From Achromobacter sp. MFA1 R4 (lineage in GTDB: Bacteria; Pseudomonadota; Gammaproteobacteria; Burkholderiales; Burkholderiaceae_B): DNA of 64,000 nt. The stretch is taken from NCBI RefSeq assembly GCF_900156745.1, contig NZ_LT707065.1:868001-932000 (forward strand), in the 5' to 3' direction. Shown here one piece after another: positions 1 through 7,163 of this stretch. The position numbers and the translations under genes were made by a program. Below the pieces are notes generated by a model. It was not told where the DNA came from. It did not search any database and was given only the letters and a program-made list of their open reading frames with translations. How positions within the stretch are numbered: the stretch's first letter is position 1; every line of letters begins with the position of its first letter.

Positions 1-108
1 GAGCGAGGCGCGCATAAAGCCCAGCTCGCGCACCAGCTTGCGGGAAAACTCCCGCAGGTCCTGGATGGTTTTATCCCGAGACTGGGACGGAAAGTCGATA
101 AGGTCCAT
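1..108 (-). CDS. Probable MarR-family regulator, N-terminus (cut by window edge)
   Basis: Only the first 36 codons lie in the window, starting MDLIDFPSQSRDKTIQD and running off the left edge. The ATG at 108 is preceded by an AGGGGCG ribosome site. The segment DLREFSRKLVRELGF resembles the first helix of MarR-type winged-helix regulators, including those fused to a GNAT acetyltransferase, but the DNA-binding region itself is outside the window. A promoter with two perfect palindromes directly upstream supports an autoregulated DNA-binding protein. The family call is therefore partly contextual. It could also be another small helical regulator. Confidence 0.5.
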   Translation of the reverse strand, partial: MDLIDFPSQSRDKTIQDLREFSRKLVRELGFMRASL

Positions 109-122
109 GGCGCGCCCCTAAA

Positions 123-167
123 GTTGCGGTTCGCAACCAATATACTTGCGAGTCGCAACCAAAACAA
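123..167 (-). promoter_or_regulatory. Promoter with two palindromic operators for the regulator at 1-108
   Basis: Read on the minus strand there is a -35 TTGTTT (167-162), a 17-nt spacer and a -10 TATATT (144-139). A perfect palindrome TTGCGA-G-TCGCAA (146-158) fills the spacer. A second, GTTGCG-GTT-CGCAAC (123-137), starts just downstream of the -10 over the expected transcription start. Both share the half-site TTGCG/CGCAA. This is the classic arrangement of an autorepressed MarR-type gene. Confidence 0.6.
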
Positions 168-185
168 GCAGCACGTGCCGCGCCG

Positions 186-842
186 TCAGCGGGGACGCGC
201 AAAGCGCGCGCGCGCCGCCTCGATCTCCGCATGGCAGACGCAGCCGCTCATGTGCTCGTTCACCATGCCCACCGCCTGCATGAAGGCATGCATCGTCGTC
301 GGCCCCACGAAGGTCCAGCCCCGCCGCTTCAATGCGCGCGAGAGCCGCACCGACGCGTCGGACGTGGGATGGTTGTCCCAGTGGCGCCGGTCCACCGCCG
401 CCGGGCGTTCCTGCGCCGGCGGCTCGTGCGCCCACAGCCAGCCGGCCAGCGAGCCGGTTTCGTCGGCCAGTTCGCGCGCGCGCCGGGCATTGTTGATGGC
501 CGACACGATCTTGGCACGGTTACGCACGATGCCCGCGTTGCCCATCAGGCGCTCCACGTCGCGCTCGGTGTAGCGCGCGACGCGTTCGACATCGAAGTCG
601 TCGAAGGCCTCGCGAAACGCCTCGCGCTTGCGCAGGATGGTGATCCACGCCATGCCCGCCTGAAAGCCTTCCAGGCAGATCTTTTCGTACAGGCGGCGAT
701 CGTCGGCCACGGGCCGGCCCCACTCATGGTCGTGATAGTCGGGCATGGAAGGCTGCCAGAAGCAGCGCGGCACGCCGTTGCCATCGAGGATCAGGCCGGC
801 AACTTCCTGCGCGGCGCCGCCCGGGTGGTCCACAGCCGTCAT
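186..842 (-). CDS. tag: DNA-3-methyladenine glycosylase I
   Basis: Cytoplasmic base-excision repair enzyme that removes 3-methyladenine from alkylated DNA. The 218-residue product has the family's zinc-site pattern: a Cys near the N-terminus (RCFWQ), a His in YHDHEWGRP, and the C-terminal NEHMSGC His/Cys pair. The body contains EKICLEGFQAGMAW and the WTFVGPTTMHAFMQA segment typical of Tag. The start at 842 overlaps the stop of the upstream LprI-like gene by 4 bp (ATGA), implying translational coupling. It carries about 25 extra residues before the conserved core compared with the roughly 190-residue E. coli protein. The family call is firm; the exact start is less so. Confidence 0.9.
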   Translation of the reverse strand: MTAVDHPGGAAQEVAGLILDGNGVPRCFWQPSMPDYHDHEWGRPVADDRRLYEKICLEGFQAGMAWITILRKREAFREAFDDFDVERVARYTERDVERLMGNAGIVRNRAKIVSAINNARRARELADETGSLAGWLWAHEPPAQERPAAVDRRHWDNHPTSDASVRLSRALKRRGWTFVGPTTMHAFMQAVGMVNEHMSGCVCHAEIEAARARFARPR

Positions 843-1243
843 TTCCCGGCGGGCACGGGGCAGCTCATGTCGCCTTCCTCGCACTTCAGGTAGGCGCGCA
901 GTTCCTTCGTGCGGGCCTGCGTCAGCTTGTCCAGGCACATGCTCAGCACCATCGGATAGGCGCTGCCGCCGGTGACGCCTGAGGAGGAGAACGCGCACTC
1001 GGCGTCGCGAAAGAAGAGCCACGCCTTCTGCGCCGCCTGTAAGCGCGTGGTGGCGTCCTTGTTGTCCACAAGGCGCGCCATCACGTCCCGGTAGGCGGCG
1101 TTCAAGTCGGCGTCGGATTTGCGGTAGGCCTGGTCGGCGCACAGGCTCAGGTCGGTCTGCGTGGACGCCTGGTCGCACTTGATCACTTGGGCCTGCGCCC
1201 CAGCCGTCAGCACGAGCGCGGCGGCGGCAAACACGAAACGCAT
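839..1243 (-). CDS. LprI/DUF1311-family exported protein
   Basis: A 134-residue protein with a cleavable signal peptide (MRFVFAAAALVLTAGAQAQ), so periplasmic or secreted. The mature part shows the DUF1311/LprI pattern: KCDQASTQTDLSLC, then DADLNAAYRDVMARL and LQAAQKAWLFFRDAEC, with further cysteines that probably form disulfides. Members of this family include lysozyme inhibitors, but many are uncharacterised, so the role is not assigned. The start at 1243 was chosen because AGGAGG lies just upstream and the signal peptide follows at once. It overlaps tag by 4 bp, and the two probably form a small operon. Confidence 0.75.
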   Translation of the reverse strand: MRFVFAAAALVLTAGAQAQVIKCDQASTQTDLSLCADQAYRKSDADLNAAYRDVMARLVDNKDATTRLQAAQKAWLFFRDAECAFSSSGVTGGSAYPMVLSMCLDKLTQARTKELRAYLKCEEGDMSCPVPAGK

Positions 1244-1348
1244 GGGAGGTCCTCCTGGGGTTGATGCGTGATGGGATCGTCGGGGAAAGTGTCGCATGGA
1301 TGCCCGCGCGTCGCAGCGCGGCCCGGCGTGTCGCCTAAGATAGTGCCC

Positions 1349-2173
1349 ATGAAGATCCAACTGCTATCCGACTTGCATCTTGAAACCGATCCCACGTTCG
1401 TGGCGCAACCCTTGCCCGGCGCCGATCTGCTCGTGCTGGCGGGCGACATCGGCTCGTACCGCCAGGGCTCGCGCCTGGAGCGGGACGATTTCGGGCTGGG
1501 CGCGTATTCCCCGCGTCACGGCTGGCCCACGCCGGTGCTGTACGTGCCGGGCAACCACGAATACGACAACGTGGATTTCGACGAGACGCACGCGCGCCTG
1601 CGCGAGCTGTGCGAGGCGCTGGACATCCAGTGGCTGGAACGCGAAACCCGCGTGATCGACGGCGTGCGTTTCGTGGGCACGACGCTGTGGGCGGACTTCG
1701 ATGCGCTGGCGGCCCCGCACGATCCGCTCGGCGAAGTCCTGAAGAAGCGCGCCAAGGCCTTCCGGGCGGCGGACTTCTATCTGGAAAAGGCGGAAATGCG
1801 CCGCAACGGCGCCCCCTTCATGGCCGAGCAGATGCGCGAGCAAAGCCTGGCCTGCCAGCAGTGGCTGGACGCCGCGCTGCGCACGCCGTTCGCGGGCAAA
1901 ACGGTGGCGGTCACGCACTTCGCCCCCACGCTGGCCAGCGCCGACCCGCGCTATGGCGTCACGCCGGGCACGGCGGGATTCTGCAACGCGCTCGACGCGT
2001 TGCTGCCGCTGGCCGACGTGTGGATACACGGCCATCTGCACTGCGCCCAGGACTATGTGAAGGACGGCTGCCGGGTCATCGCCAATCCGCTGGGGTATGC
2101 CAAGAAAGGCGAACAGGCGGACTACGCGCCGGATCGGTTGTGGGATGTGTCGGGCTTGCCGGCCGCCGATTGA
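1349..2173 (+). CDS. Calcineurin-like metallophosphoesterase
   Basis: A 274-residue cytoplasmic hydrolase of the calcineurin-like phosphoesterase superfamily. Metal-binding motifs occur in order: SDLHLE (D8, H10), GDI (D33), GNHE (N69, H70), a His in AVTHFAP, and GHLHC near the C-terminus. The substrate cannot be read from sequence. The ATG at 1349 is directly followed by the strand that carries the first motif, so the N-terminus is secure. No Shine-Dalgarno sequence is visible. A TAAGAT hexamer ends 7 nt before the ATG, so the message may be leaderless. It is divergent from the lprI-tag pair. Confidence 0.85.
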   Translation: MKIQLLSDLHLETDPTFVAQPLPGADLLVLAGDIGSYRQGSRLERDDFGLGAYSPRHGWPTPVLYVPGNHEYDNVDFDETHARLRELCEALDIQWLERETRVIDGVRFVGTTLWADFDALAAPHDPLGEVLKKRAKAFRAADFYLEKAEMRRNGAPFMAEQMREQSLACQQWLDAALRTPFAGKTVAVTHFAPTLASADPRYGVTPGTAGFCNALDALLPLADVWIHGHLHCAQDYVKDGCRVIANPLGYAKKGEQADYAPDRLWDVSGLPAAD

Positions 2174-2233
2174 CGCATGTTGGCGCGCAGGTGAGTCGGC
2201 CAGGGGGGAGCCAAGCGCCGCTCCACGTCCGAT

Positions 2234-2524
2234 CTATCGGTTCAGGACCCGCTTGAGTTCATCAAAGAACGAGGCCACGCTGTGACCCCATAGCTTTGGG
2301 TCGAAGGAACCCCAATGCCGGGCAAAAACGACCTCCGCCTCTGCGCCATACTTCGCGACAAACGCATCCATCTCCACGCAGACCTGCTTGATTCGATCCG
2401 GGCTTGTCACGCGCTTATAACAAAGCGCAATTTCCTCAATCGTGTCGCCGAACAGATCGTAGTCTTCATGGAAGTACGCGCCTAAGAATTGTTCCAACTC
2501 GGAATCGGGATCGATATCCATCAC
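2234..2524 (-). CDS. CdiI-like immunity protein for the adjacent RNase toxin
   Basis: A 96-residue acidic cytoplasmic protein (MMDIDPDSELEQFLGAYF...). The pattern LEQFLGAYFHEDYDLFG followed by a helical region ending SFFDELKRVL resembles small contact-dependent-inhibition immunity proteins (CdiI_2 type). It overlaps the toxin stop by 4 bp (ATGA at 2521-2524) and is downstream of it, the usual toxin-then-immunity order. The local base composition is visibly less GC-rich than the neighbours, consistent with recent acquisition. The immunity role is inferred from family resemblance and gene order. Confidence 0.7.
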   Translation of the reverse strand: MMDIDPDSELEQFLGAYFHEDYDLFGDTIEEIALCYKRVTSPDRIKQVCVEMDAFVAKYGAEAEVVFARHWGSFDPKLWGHSVASFFDELKRVLNR

Positions 2525-3348
2525 GCCTCCAACATCGCGGTCAGCACATAGTAGGACATGCCGTTGTAGCGCTCCTTCTTCAGCACGACGCGGACCATTC
2601 TTCCCCTAACCCACTCGCTAGCCCCGCGCACCAATACATATCCGGCGTCACCGACAACGGGCCCTCTCAATCGTATTCTGACGCCCTCGGCCGCCGAAGC
2701 CGCCCACGTCGCCACGCGCTCCGCTTCCAGACGCATCAGCCCATTCACGGCATTTTCCGCCGCCGCAATGGAGTGAAAGGTGGAGGCGGACGGCAAATGA
2801 GGCTCGGCTCGCAGCCTCGCCTCAAGATACGCCCTCGTCTTTCCGACATGCTTGTCGAGCGTATGCCCCCCAACTCCCCCGAGGACGGAGGCCTCATGCC
2901 GAGATAAAGAAACACGCCCCGCAATAACGCTTGTCGCGCGCGCCGCTCTGATTGCTCCCGCGAATCCGGCGGGCACCGCAATCTCTACGGAAAAGCCCAA
3001 CGCCTGACCGGACCCGGCTGACGCGCCAAGTTGGCTGGCGAGTTCAGTCAGGCCTCTCTCAGTCAGCGATCGGGTTCGTTGCCCGGTCCAAACTTCACGC
3101 AGTCCCGTCGCAGCCGTATCGGAGCCGTGGGCACCCAGCAGCACGCAGCCTGCTTTTGAAACGCCGGTGGGTTCGGGTACTACGCAAAGCGCGGCACCGC
3201 CCAACATTTCAGCCACGCCAGCCGCCAGTGTGAGTCCCCCCCACATGCGATTCGAAAGTGTCGATTCAGCACTGATCGACTCGCCTTGCAGCATCGCCGC
3301 CAATTGCACAGGCGTGAGAACTATGCGAAGGCCCGATTCGTCGTCCAT
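2521..3348 (-). CDS. Polymorphic toxin with C-terminal RNase A-like (CdiA-CT) domain
   Basis: A 275-residue protein. Residues 1-140 are Gly/Ala-rich with hydrophobic stretches (MWGGLTLAAGVAEMLGGAAL) and look like a delivery or pre-toxin region. Residues 150-275 match the bacterial RNase A-like toxin domain: SRHEASVLGGVGGHTLDKHVGK (broken here as H151, H162, H167), STF at 189-191, then VVLKKER and YYVLTAM at the end. In the Yersinia kristensenii CdiA toxin the active site is a His, an Arg, a Thr and a Tyr in T-x-Y. Here the Thr is present (T270), but the Tyr position reads Met (TAM). There is no large CdiA shell, signal peptide or VgrG fusion, so it is a stand-alone effector. The immunity gene follows with a 4-bp overlap. 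Confidence 0.75.
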   Translation of the reverse strand: MDDESGLRIVLTPVQLAAMLQGESISAESTLSNRMWGGLTLAAGVAEMLGGAALCVVPEPTGVSKAGCVLLGAHGSDTAATGLREVWTGQRTRSLTERGLTELASQLGASAGSGQALGFSVEIAVPAGFAGAIRAARATSVIAGRVSLSRHEASVLGGVGGHTLDKHVGKTRAYLEARLRAEPHLPSASTFHSIAAAENAVNGLMRLEAERVATWAASAAEGVRIRLRGPVVGDAGYVLVRGASEWVRGRMVRVVLKKERYNGMSYYVLTAMLEA

Positions 3349-3470
3349 CGGTCACCCCATCCCTTGATAGAGCGACGACTATTACGCGGCAAGGGCGGTT
3401 CGTCGATCAGACTCGTCCGAATCTTCATGGACTTTGATGCCAGGTCACCTCGCCCTACGCCCTTAAGAGC

Positions 3471-3500
3471 CGCAGCGCACCCCCAGTTGGATGCGCTGCG
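3471..3500 (-). terminator. Hairpin downstream of the TonB receptor gene
   Basis: CGCAGCGCA (3471-3479) pairs with TGCGCTGCG (3492-3500), a perfect 9-bp stem with a 12-nt loop, about 50 nt beyond the receptor stop at 3552. No U-run follows in either direction, so it may be a weak terminator or an RNA-stability hairpin. The 3349-3551 gap otherwise shows nothing recognisable and must contain the toxin gene promoter. Confidence 0.35.
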
Positions 3501-3551
3501 CCCCCGAGCGCGAATCGCGGGCGCCTGCCGCCTACACGCAACGCCCGCCGG

Positions 3552-5774
3552 CTAGAACTTCAAGCTGGCGCTCAACCCATACGTGCGGGGATCGCCCGCC
3601 TTGATGTAGTCGGACGACTGGTACAGCCAGTAGCGCTTGTTCGCGACGTTGTTGATTCCCGCGCGGAACGTGGTTTCGTAGCCATGGATGCGCGTGTCGT
3701 ACGTGGCGCCGATGTTGACGATGGCGAAGTCCGGCACCTCGACCGCGTTCGATGCGCCGAGCATGGTGCTGCTGGTGTACTTGACGTCGGCGCGTAGCGT
3801 CAGGCCCGGCAGTTGCGGCACCGAATAGGCCACCTGCGCGGCGGCGACGAACTTCGGTGCGCCGGCGACGCGGTTGCCGGTGAAGGCGCTGCCCTGCTTG
3901 TATTCCGAATCCAGGAACATGACGCTGCCGCCCACGTTCCAGTGGGTGGCAATACGCGTGGACGCCCCCAGTTCCAGGCCCTGGAAGACAGACTTGCCGT
4001 CTTGCACGAGCTCATTGGCGGCGTTGGCGTATTCCGCCTTCTTTTCGATGCGGAACAATGCCGCGGTGGCCGCCCAGTCCTCCTGGTTGGTCTTGATGCC
4101 CAGTTCGTATTGCTTGCTCTTGAGCGGGTCCAGCAGTTCACCGAAGTTCGTATAGATATTCCCGACGGACGACCCCGGCTCCAGCGATTCGATGTAGCTG
4201 GCGTACGCCATCGTCTGCGGCGTGATGTTGAACATCAGCGCCACGGTGGGGGTCAGCACGCCGTTCTTGTCGTAGCTGGAGGTCTGCACGCCGGCCGGAT
4301 CGAAGCCGACCTGCTCGTAATCGGTGTAGCGCAGGCCGCCCAGGATGGACCATCCGCCCGTCAGGTCGATCGTGTCGCTGGCGAACACGGCCTTCTGTGT
4401 GATTTCGGCCGCGCGGTACAGGTCCAGGCTGCCTTCGCTGTAATACGTGTTGGTATTCTGCCGGCGCAGATTGCCCGTGCCCTGAAGCTGGTAGACGCCG
4501 TCGGCGCTGTAGTCGTTCTTCTGCTTCTGCCACGATGCGCCGGCCACCACATGATGCCTGATCGGGCCGGTGGCGAACTTGCCTTCGAGCATCGCCTGCC
4601 ACTGATTGAACGCATAACCTTCGCCGTAGTCCGAGCGATAGTCGTCGTAGTCGCCCGACTGGTCCTGCAGGAACAGCACCGATTCATTGCGGCGCGTGCG
4701 CGTGGTGTTGTAGGTGTAATCGGTGCGCACGCTCCAGTCCGGTGCAAGCTGGTACTTCAAGCCCGTCGAGTAGAAGCGGAATTCGTTGTCGGCGTATGGG
4801 CCTTCGCCCACCAGCTTGCCGTCATTGCGCACCGGAGAGGGCAACTCGCTGCCCGTCATCGCGCCGGCGTAGATCGTCGGCTCCTGACCGATCGCCTTGC
4901 GGTCCTGGTACAGGGTCTGGAAGTCCCAGGTCAGCTTGTCGGTCAGGCGCGCATCGAGCGCCAGCGACACGGAATCACGATACAGCGAGCCGTTGTTGAA
5001 GGTATTGCCTTCCTCGTGCGTCGCGTTCAGCCGGTAGCCGAAGGTCCCGCTCTCGCCCACGCGCCCGCCCAGGTCCACGTGCTGGCGCAACAGCCCATTG
5101 GAGATGTAGCCCAGCTCGACGCTGCGAACGGGTTCGTCCGTGGGCCGCTTGGTCACGTAGTTCACCAGTCCGCCCGGCGAACCGAAGCCATACATGAAGC
5201 CGGAAGCGCCCTTGAGCAGGTCGATCTGCTCGAAGTGCTCATAGGGCAGGACGGTGACATAGCTCAGGAAGGGCTTGCCGTCGATGCGGAAGGAGTTCTG
5301 CCAGTCCAGCGGCAGCCCGCGCACGCTCAGGTAGCTGGCCCACGCGCCGAAGGCGGCGCTGTTGTCGCTGACCGAGGCGTCCAGCGCGAACACGTCGCCC
5401 AGCTTGGTCACCTGCCGGGCCTGCATGTCGGCCGCGGTCACCACCGTGGTCGAGAACGGGGTTTCGAGCTGGCTGCGGCTGCCGAGGGCGCCCGTGTTCA
5501 CCGGGGCGGATAGATGCTCGAGCGTGTCGTCGATGGCGCTGGCGTTGACGGTGACGGCGGGCAGTTGCGCGACGCCTTGCGAGGCGGATGCCGCATTCGC
5601 GGCAGCGGACTGGGCATGCGCGCCAGACGCGCATGCCAGGCCCAGGGCCAGGGCGAGAACAGAGGGCGTGGCGGCGGAATGTGCTTGCTTGCGGGCACGG
5701 CACTCCCGGATGACAGTCGGACGAACCAAGGTCGAATCTCCAGAGCGGAAGGACAAAAGTCCGCACTCTGTCAT
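3552..5774 (-). CDS. TonB-dependent siderophore receptor
   Basis: Outer-membrane receptor of 740 residues that should import a ferric siderophore using TonB energy. After a signal peptide ending SGAHAQ, the plug domain includes TPFSTTVVTAADMQARQ, FRIDGKPF and the IDLLKGASGFMYGFGSPGG segment. A 22-strand-type barrel follows with the family tail GDPRTYGLSASLKF, ending in Phe. There is no N-terminal STN signalling domain, so it is not a FecA-type transducer. The ATG at 5774 lacks a ribosome site. A TTG at 5729 with GGAG 8 nt upstream gives a more normal signal peptide and may be the true start. No siderophore synthesis, ABC or sigma/anti-sigma genes are adjacent, and no convincing Fur box was found. 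Confidence 0.9.
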   Translation of the reverse strand: MTECGLLSFRSGDSTLVRPTVIRECRARKQAHSAATPSVLALALGLACASGAHAQSAAANAASASQGVAQLPAVTVNASAIDDTLEHLSAPVNTGALGSRSQLETPFSTTVVTAADMQARQVTKLGDVFALDASVSDNSAAFGAWASYLSVRGLPLDWQNSFRIDGKPFLSYVTVLPYEHFEQIDLLKGASGFMYGFGSPGGLVNYVTKRPTDEPVRSVELGYISNGLLRQHVDLGGRVGESGTFGYRLNATHEEGNTFNNGSLYRDSVSLALDARLTDKLTWDFQTLYQDRKAIGQEPTIYAGAMTGSELPSPVRNDGKLVGEGPYADNEFRFYSTGLKYQLAPDWSVRTDYTYNTTRTRRNESVLFLQDQSGDYDDYRSDYGEGYAFNQWQAMLEGKFATGPIRHHVVAGASWQKQKNDYSADGVYQLQGTGNLRRQNTNTYYSEGSLDLYRAAEITQKAVFASDTIDLTGGWSILGGLRYTDYEQVGFDPAGVQTSSYDKNGVLTPTVALMFNITPQTMAYASYIESLEPGSSVGNIYTNFGELLDPLKSKQYELGIKTNQEDWAATAALFRIEKKAEYANAANELVQDGKSVFQGLELGASTRIATHWNVGGSVMFLDSEYKQGSAFTGNRVAGAPKFVAAAQVAYSVPQLPGLTLRADVKYTSSTMLGASNAVEVPDFAIVNIGATYDTRIHGYETTFRAGINNVANKRYWLYQSSDYIKAGDPRTYGLSASLKF

Positions 5775-5928
5775 TAATGCGACTGATTCGCAACACCATT
5801 AGCACCTTATAGCTTGCGGCGATTGGGGCTTTGGATCCCTGAAACAGCACTAAATCGCTTTGCGATCAACAACTTGGGCCGCGCCGGCTGCAACACAGGG
5901 GTTCCCTGTCGGCGCGCCTCCGCTCCGC

Positions 5929-5968
5929 CGGGAATCAGCGCCGGCCGATCGGACGGCGCTGATTCCCG
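5929..5968. repeat. Perfect 15-bp inverted repeat in the 5775-6071 intergenic gap
   Basis: CGGGAATCAGCGCCG (5929-5943) is exactly complementary to CGGCGCTGATTCCCG (5954-5968) across a 10-nt loop that itself contains the palindrome CCGATCGG. There is no U-run. It lies between the divergent receptor and amidase-like genes, about 100 bp before the latter's start. A TATAGAT sequence at 5984-5990 could be a -10 element for the plus-strand gene. The rest of the gap is featureless. Confidence 0.6.
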
Positions 5969-6071
5969 CCGCAACTCGCGCCCTATAGATTGCCAGTGTT
6001 CAGTCGGCCATAAACGCGGTCAGGAAATCTTCGCCATGTCGTTGAGCCTTGTCACCTGGAGGAGTGGGGCA

Positions 6072-6806
6072 ATGATCCGGATTACGGCGTCTGTGGGGCA
6101 AGGAGGGTTCAACCGCGCTTCGGACGTCCGCGTGGTGCAGAGGGCACTTCGCCTCTATAAACGCCGGTACATCCGCGGACGTGAGATTTCGGAAACAGGC
6201 CAGATATCGTTCGATGTCGTCGAGACGATCAAGCACCTTCAACGCAGGTTGGGCGAAGATGAAAGCGGCCGCCTTGAACCGGTGTCGCCGGCGCTCCGCG
6301 CACTTGACCAGATTAAGCGGACGGCTGGGATATCTTTCGGGGCAAACACGTTCGCTGGCGCACGGAACACCGTCGAAATACTCGTGAGCGATGGTCGATT
6401 TGTCAGTATGGGCTCGCAGTGGGGGCACGTGGCGATTGACGTGGGAGGTACTGTGTACTCTCGCGGTCACGCGGATTACTACGTGATGCCGCGCGCGACC
6501 TATCTGGAGCGCAACAGCTTCCGCGAAACGGTGGGCTTGGTCCTTGAGATGTCTGCCAAAGAAGTGGCAGTGATCGCGAGCGAGTTGCGACGGCGCGTGG
6601 CCCTAAAGACTCCTTACGACCTGGTCGGCAACAGTTGTTCAACGAACGTGGCTGACGTACTCGAAAAAGTCGGCGTGTTGGCGCATGATCCGAGGTATCA
6701 GTGGGACGCTTCGCGTCGGACGGCGGTCAGTCCGAAAGAGATATTGATCATCGTGTCCAGATCATCACGCCTGCAACGACGCAACATCTATCCGAAACAA
6801 AGATGA
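6072..6806 (+). CDS. Putative peptidoglycan-targeting effector (PG-binding plus permuted papain-like domain)
   Basis: A 244-residue protein. Residues 12-65 (RASDVRVVQRALRLYKR ... ETIKHLQRRLG) look like a peptidoglycan-binding helical repeat. Residues 95-235 carry a His in SQWGHVAIDVGG (H119) and a Cys in GNSCSTNVADVLEKVG (C189). The His-before-Cys order suits a circularly permuted NlpC/P60 or LRAT-like cysteine hydrolase. The start at 6072 has GGAGGA 8 nt upstream; an earlier in-frame ATG has no ribosome site. There is no signal peptide, so delivery by a secretion or injection machine is likely. The next gene, a lipoprotein, overlaps by 4 bp. Enzyme activity is inferred from motifs. Confidence 0.6.
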   Translation: MIRITASVGQGGFNRASDVRVVQRALRLYKRRYIRGREISETGQISFDVVETIKHLQRRLGEDESGRLEPVSPALRALDQIKRTAGISFGANTFAGARNTVEILVSDGRFVSMGSQWGHVAIDVGGTVYSRGHADYYVMPRATYLERNSFRETVGLVLEMSAKEVAVIASELRRRVALKTPYDLVGNSCSTNVADVLEKVGVLAHDPRYQWDASRRTAVSPKEILIIVSRSSRLQRRNIYPKQR

Positions 6807-7075
6807 AAACCCTGATCCCGGCGTTTGCCTTGTTGGTGGCCCTGTATGGCTGTTCAGACGAGCCCAAGGGCCAATGGCGAGTCATGGCCCCCGTCGAGGT
6901 CTATTCGGAAAATGATGACGGTGCTCCGGTGATTTTTGTTCTTCAGCCCGGAGACACCTGCGCGTTGGGTAACGCGTGGAGTTATCACAAGATGTTCCGA
7001 TTCAAGCGAGTTTCGTGTACCAGGGGAGCCGGGTGGATTTCCATCGATACCGATTTCGCACCCGTGGCTGACTGA
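6803..7075 (+). CDS. Small lipoprotein, probable immunity protein of the upstream effector
   Basis: A 90-residue protein with a short signal peptide and lipobox (LVALYGC, Cys17), so it should be anchored in the periplasm. The mature part is beta-rich with two further cysteines (GDTC, VSC) that may pair. It begins inside the stop codon of the amidase-like gene (ATGA, 6803-6806). A periplasmic partner downstream of a putative cell-wall hydrolase is the usual arrangement of effector/immunity pairs. No known immunity family was recognised, so the role rests on position and localisation. Confidence 0.6.
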   Translation: MKTLIPAFALLVALYGCSDEPKGQWRVMAPVEVYSENDDGAPVIFVLQPGDTCALGNAWSYHKMFRFKRVSCTRGAGWISIDTDFAPVAD

Positions 7076-7136
7076 ATCCGACGCGTCTGTCCCGGGCGTA
7101 TCGGCCGGTCTGCGAGGCAACCTTGAACCGGATAAC

Positions 7137-7156
7137 GGGCGGCCTGCCGGCCGCCC
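7137..7156. terminator. GC-rich hairpin between convergent genes
   Basis: GGGCGGCC (7137-7144) and GGCCGCCC (7149-7156) form a perfect 8-bp stem with a TGCC loop, between the end of the lipoprotein gene and the end of tas. It is positioned to stop both transcripts, but no U-tract follows on either side. Confidence 0.4.
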
Positions 7157-7163
7157 GCCCGCC

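Noticed and set aside
5775-5830. Fur box upstream of the siderophore receptor
   Set aside because: TGCGA-N5-TCGCA and TAATG ... CATTA inverted repeats are present but do not match the Fur consensus well enough.
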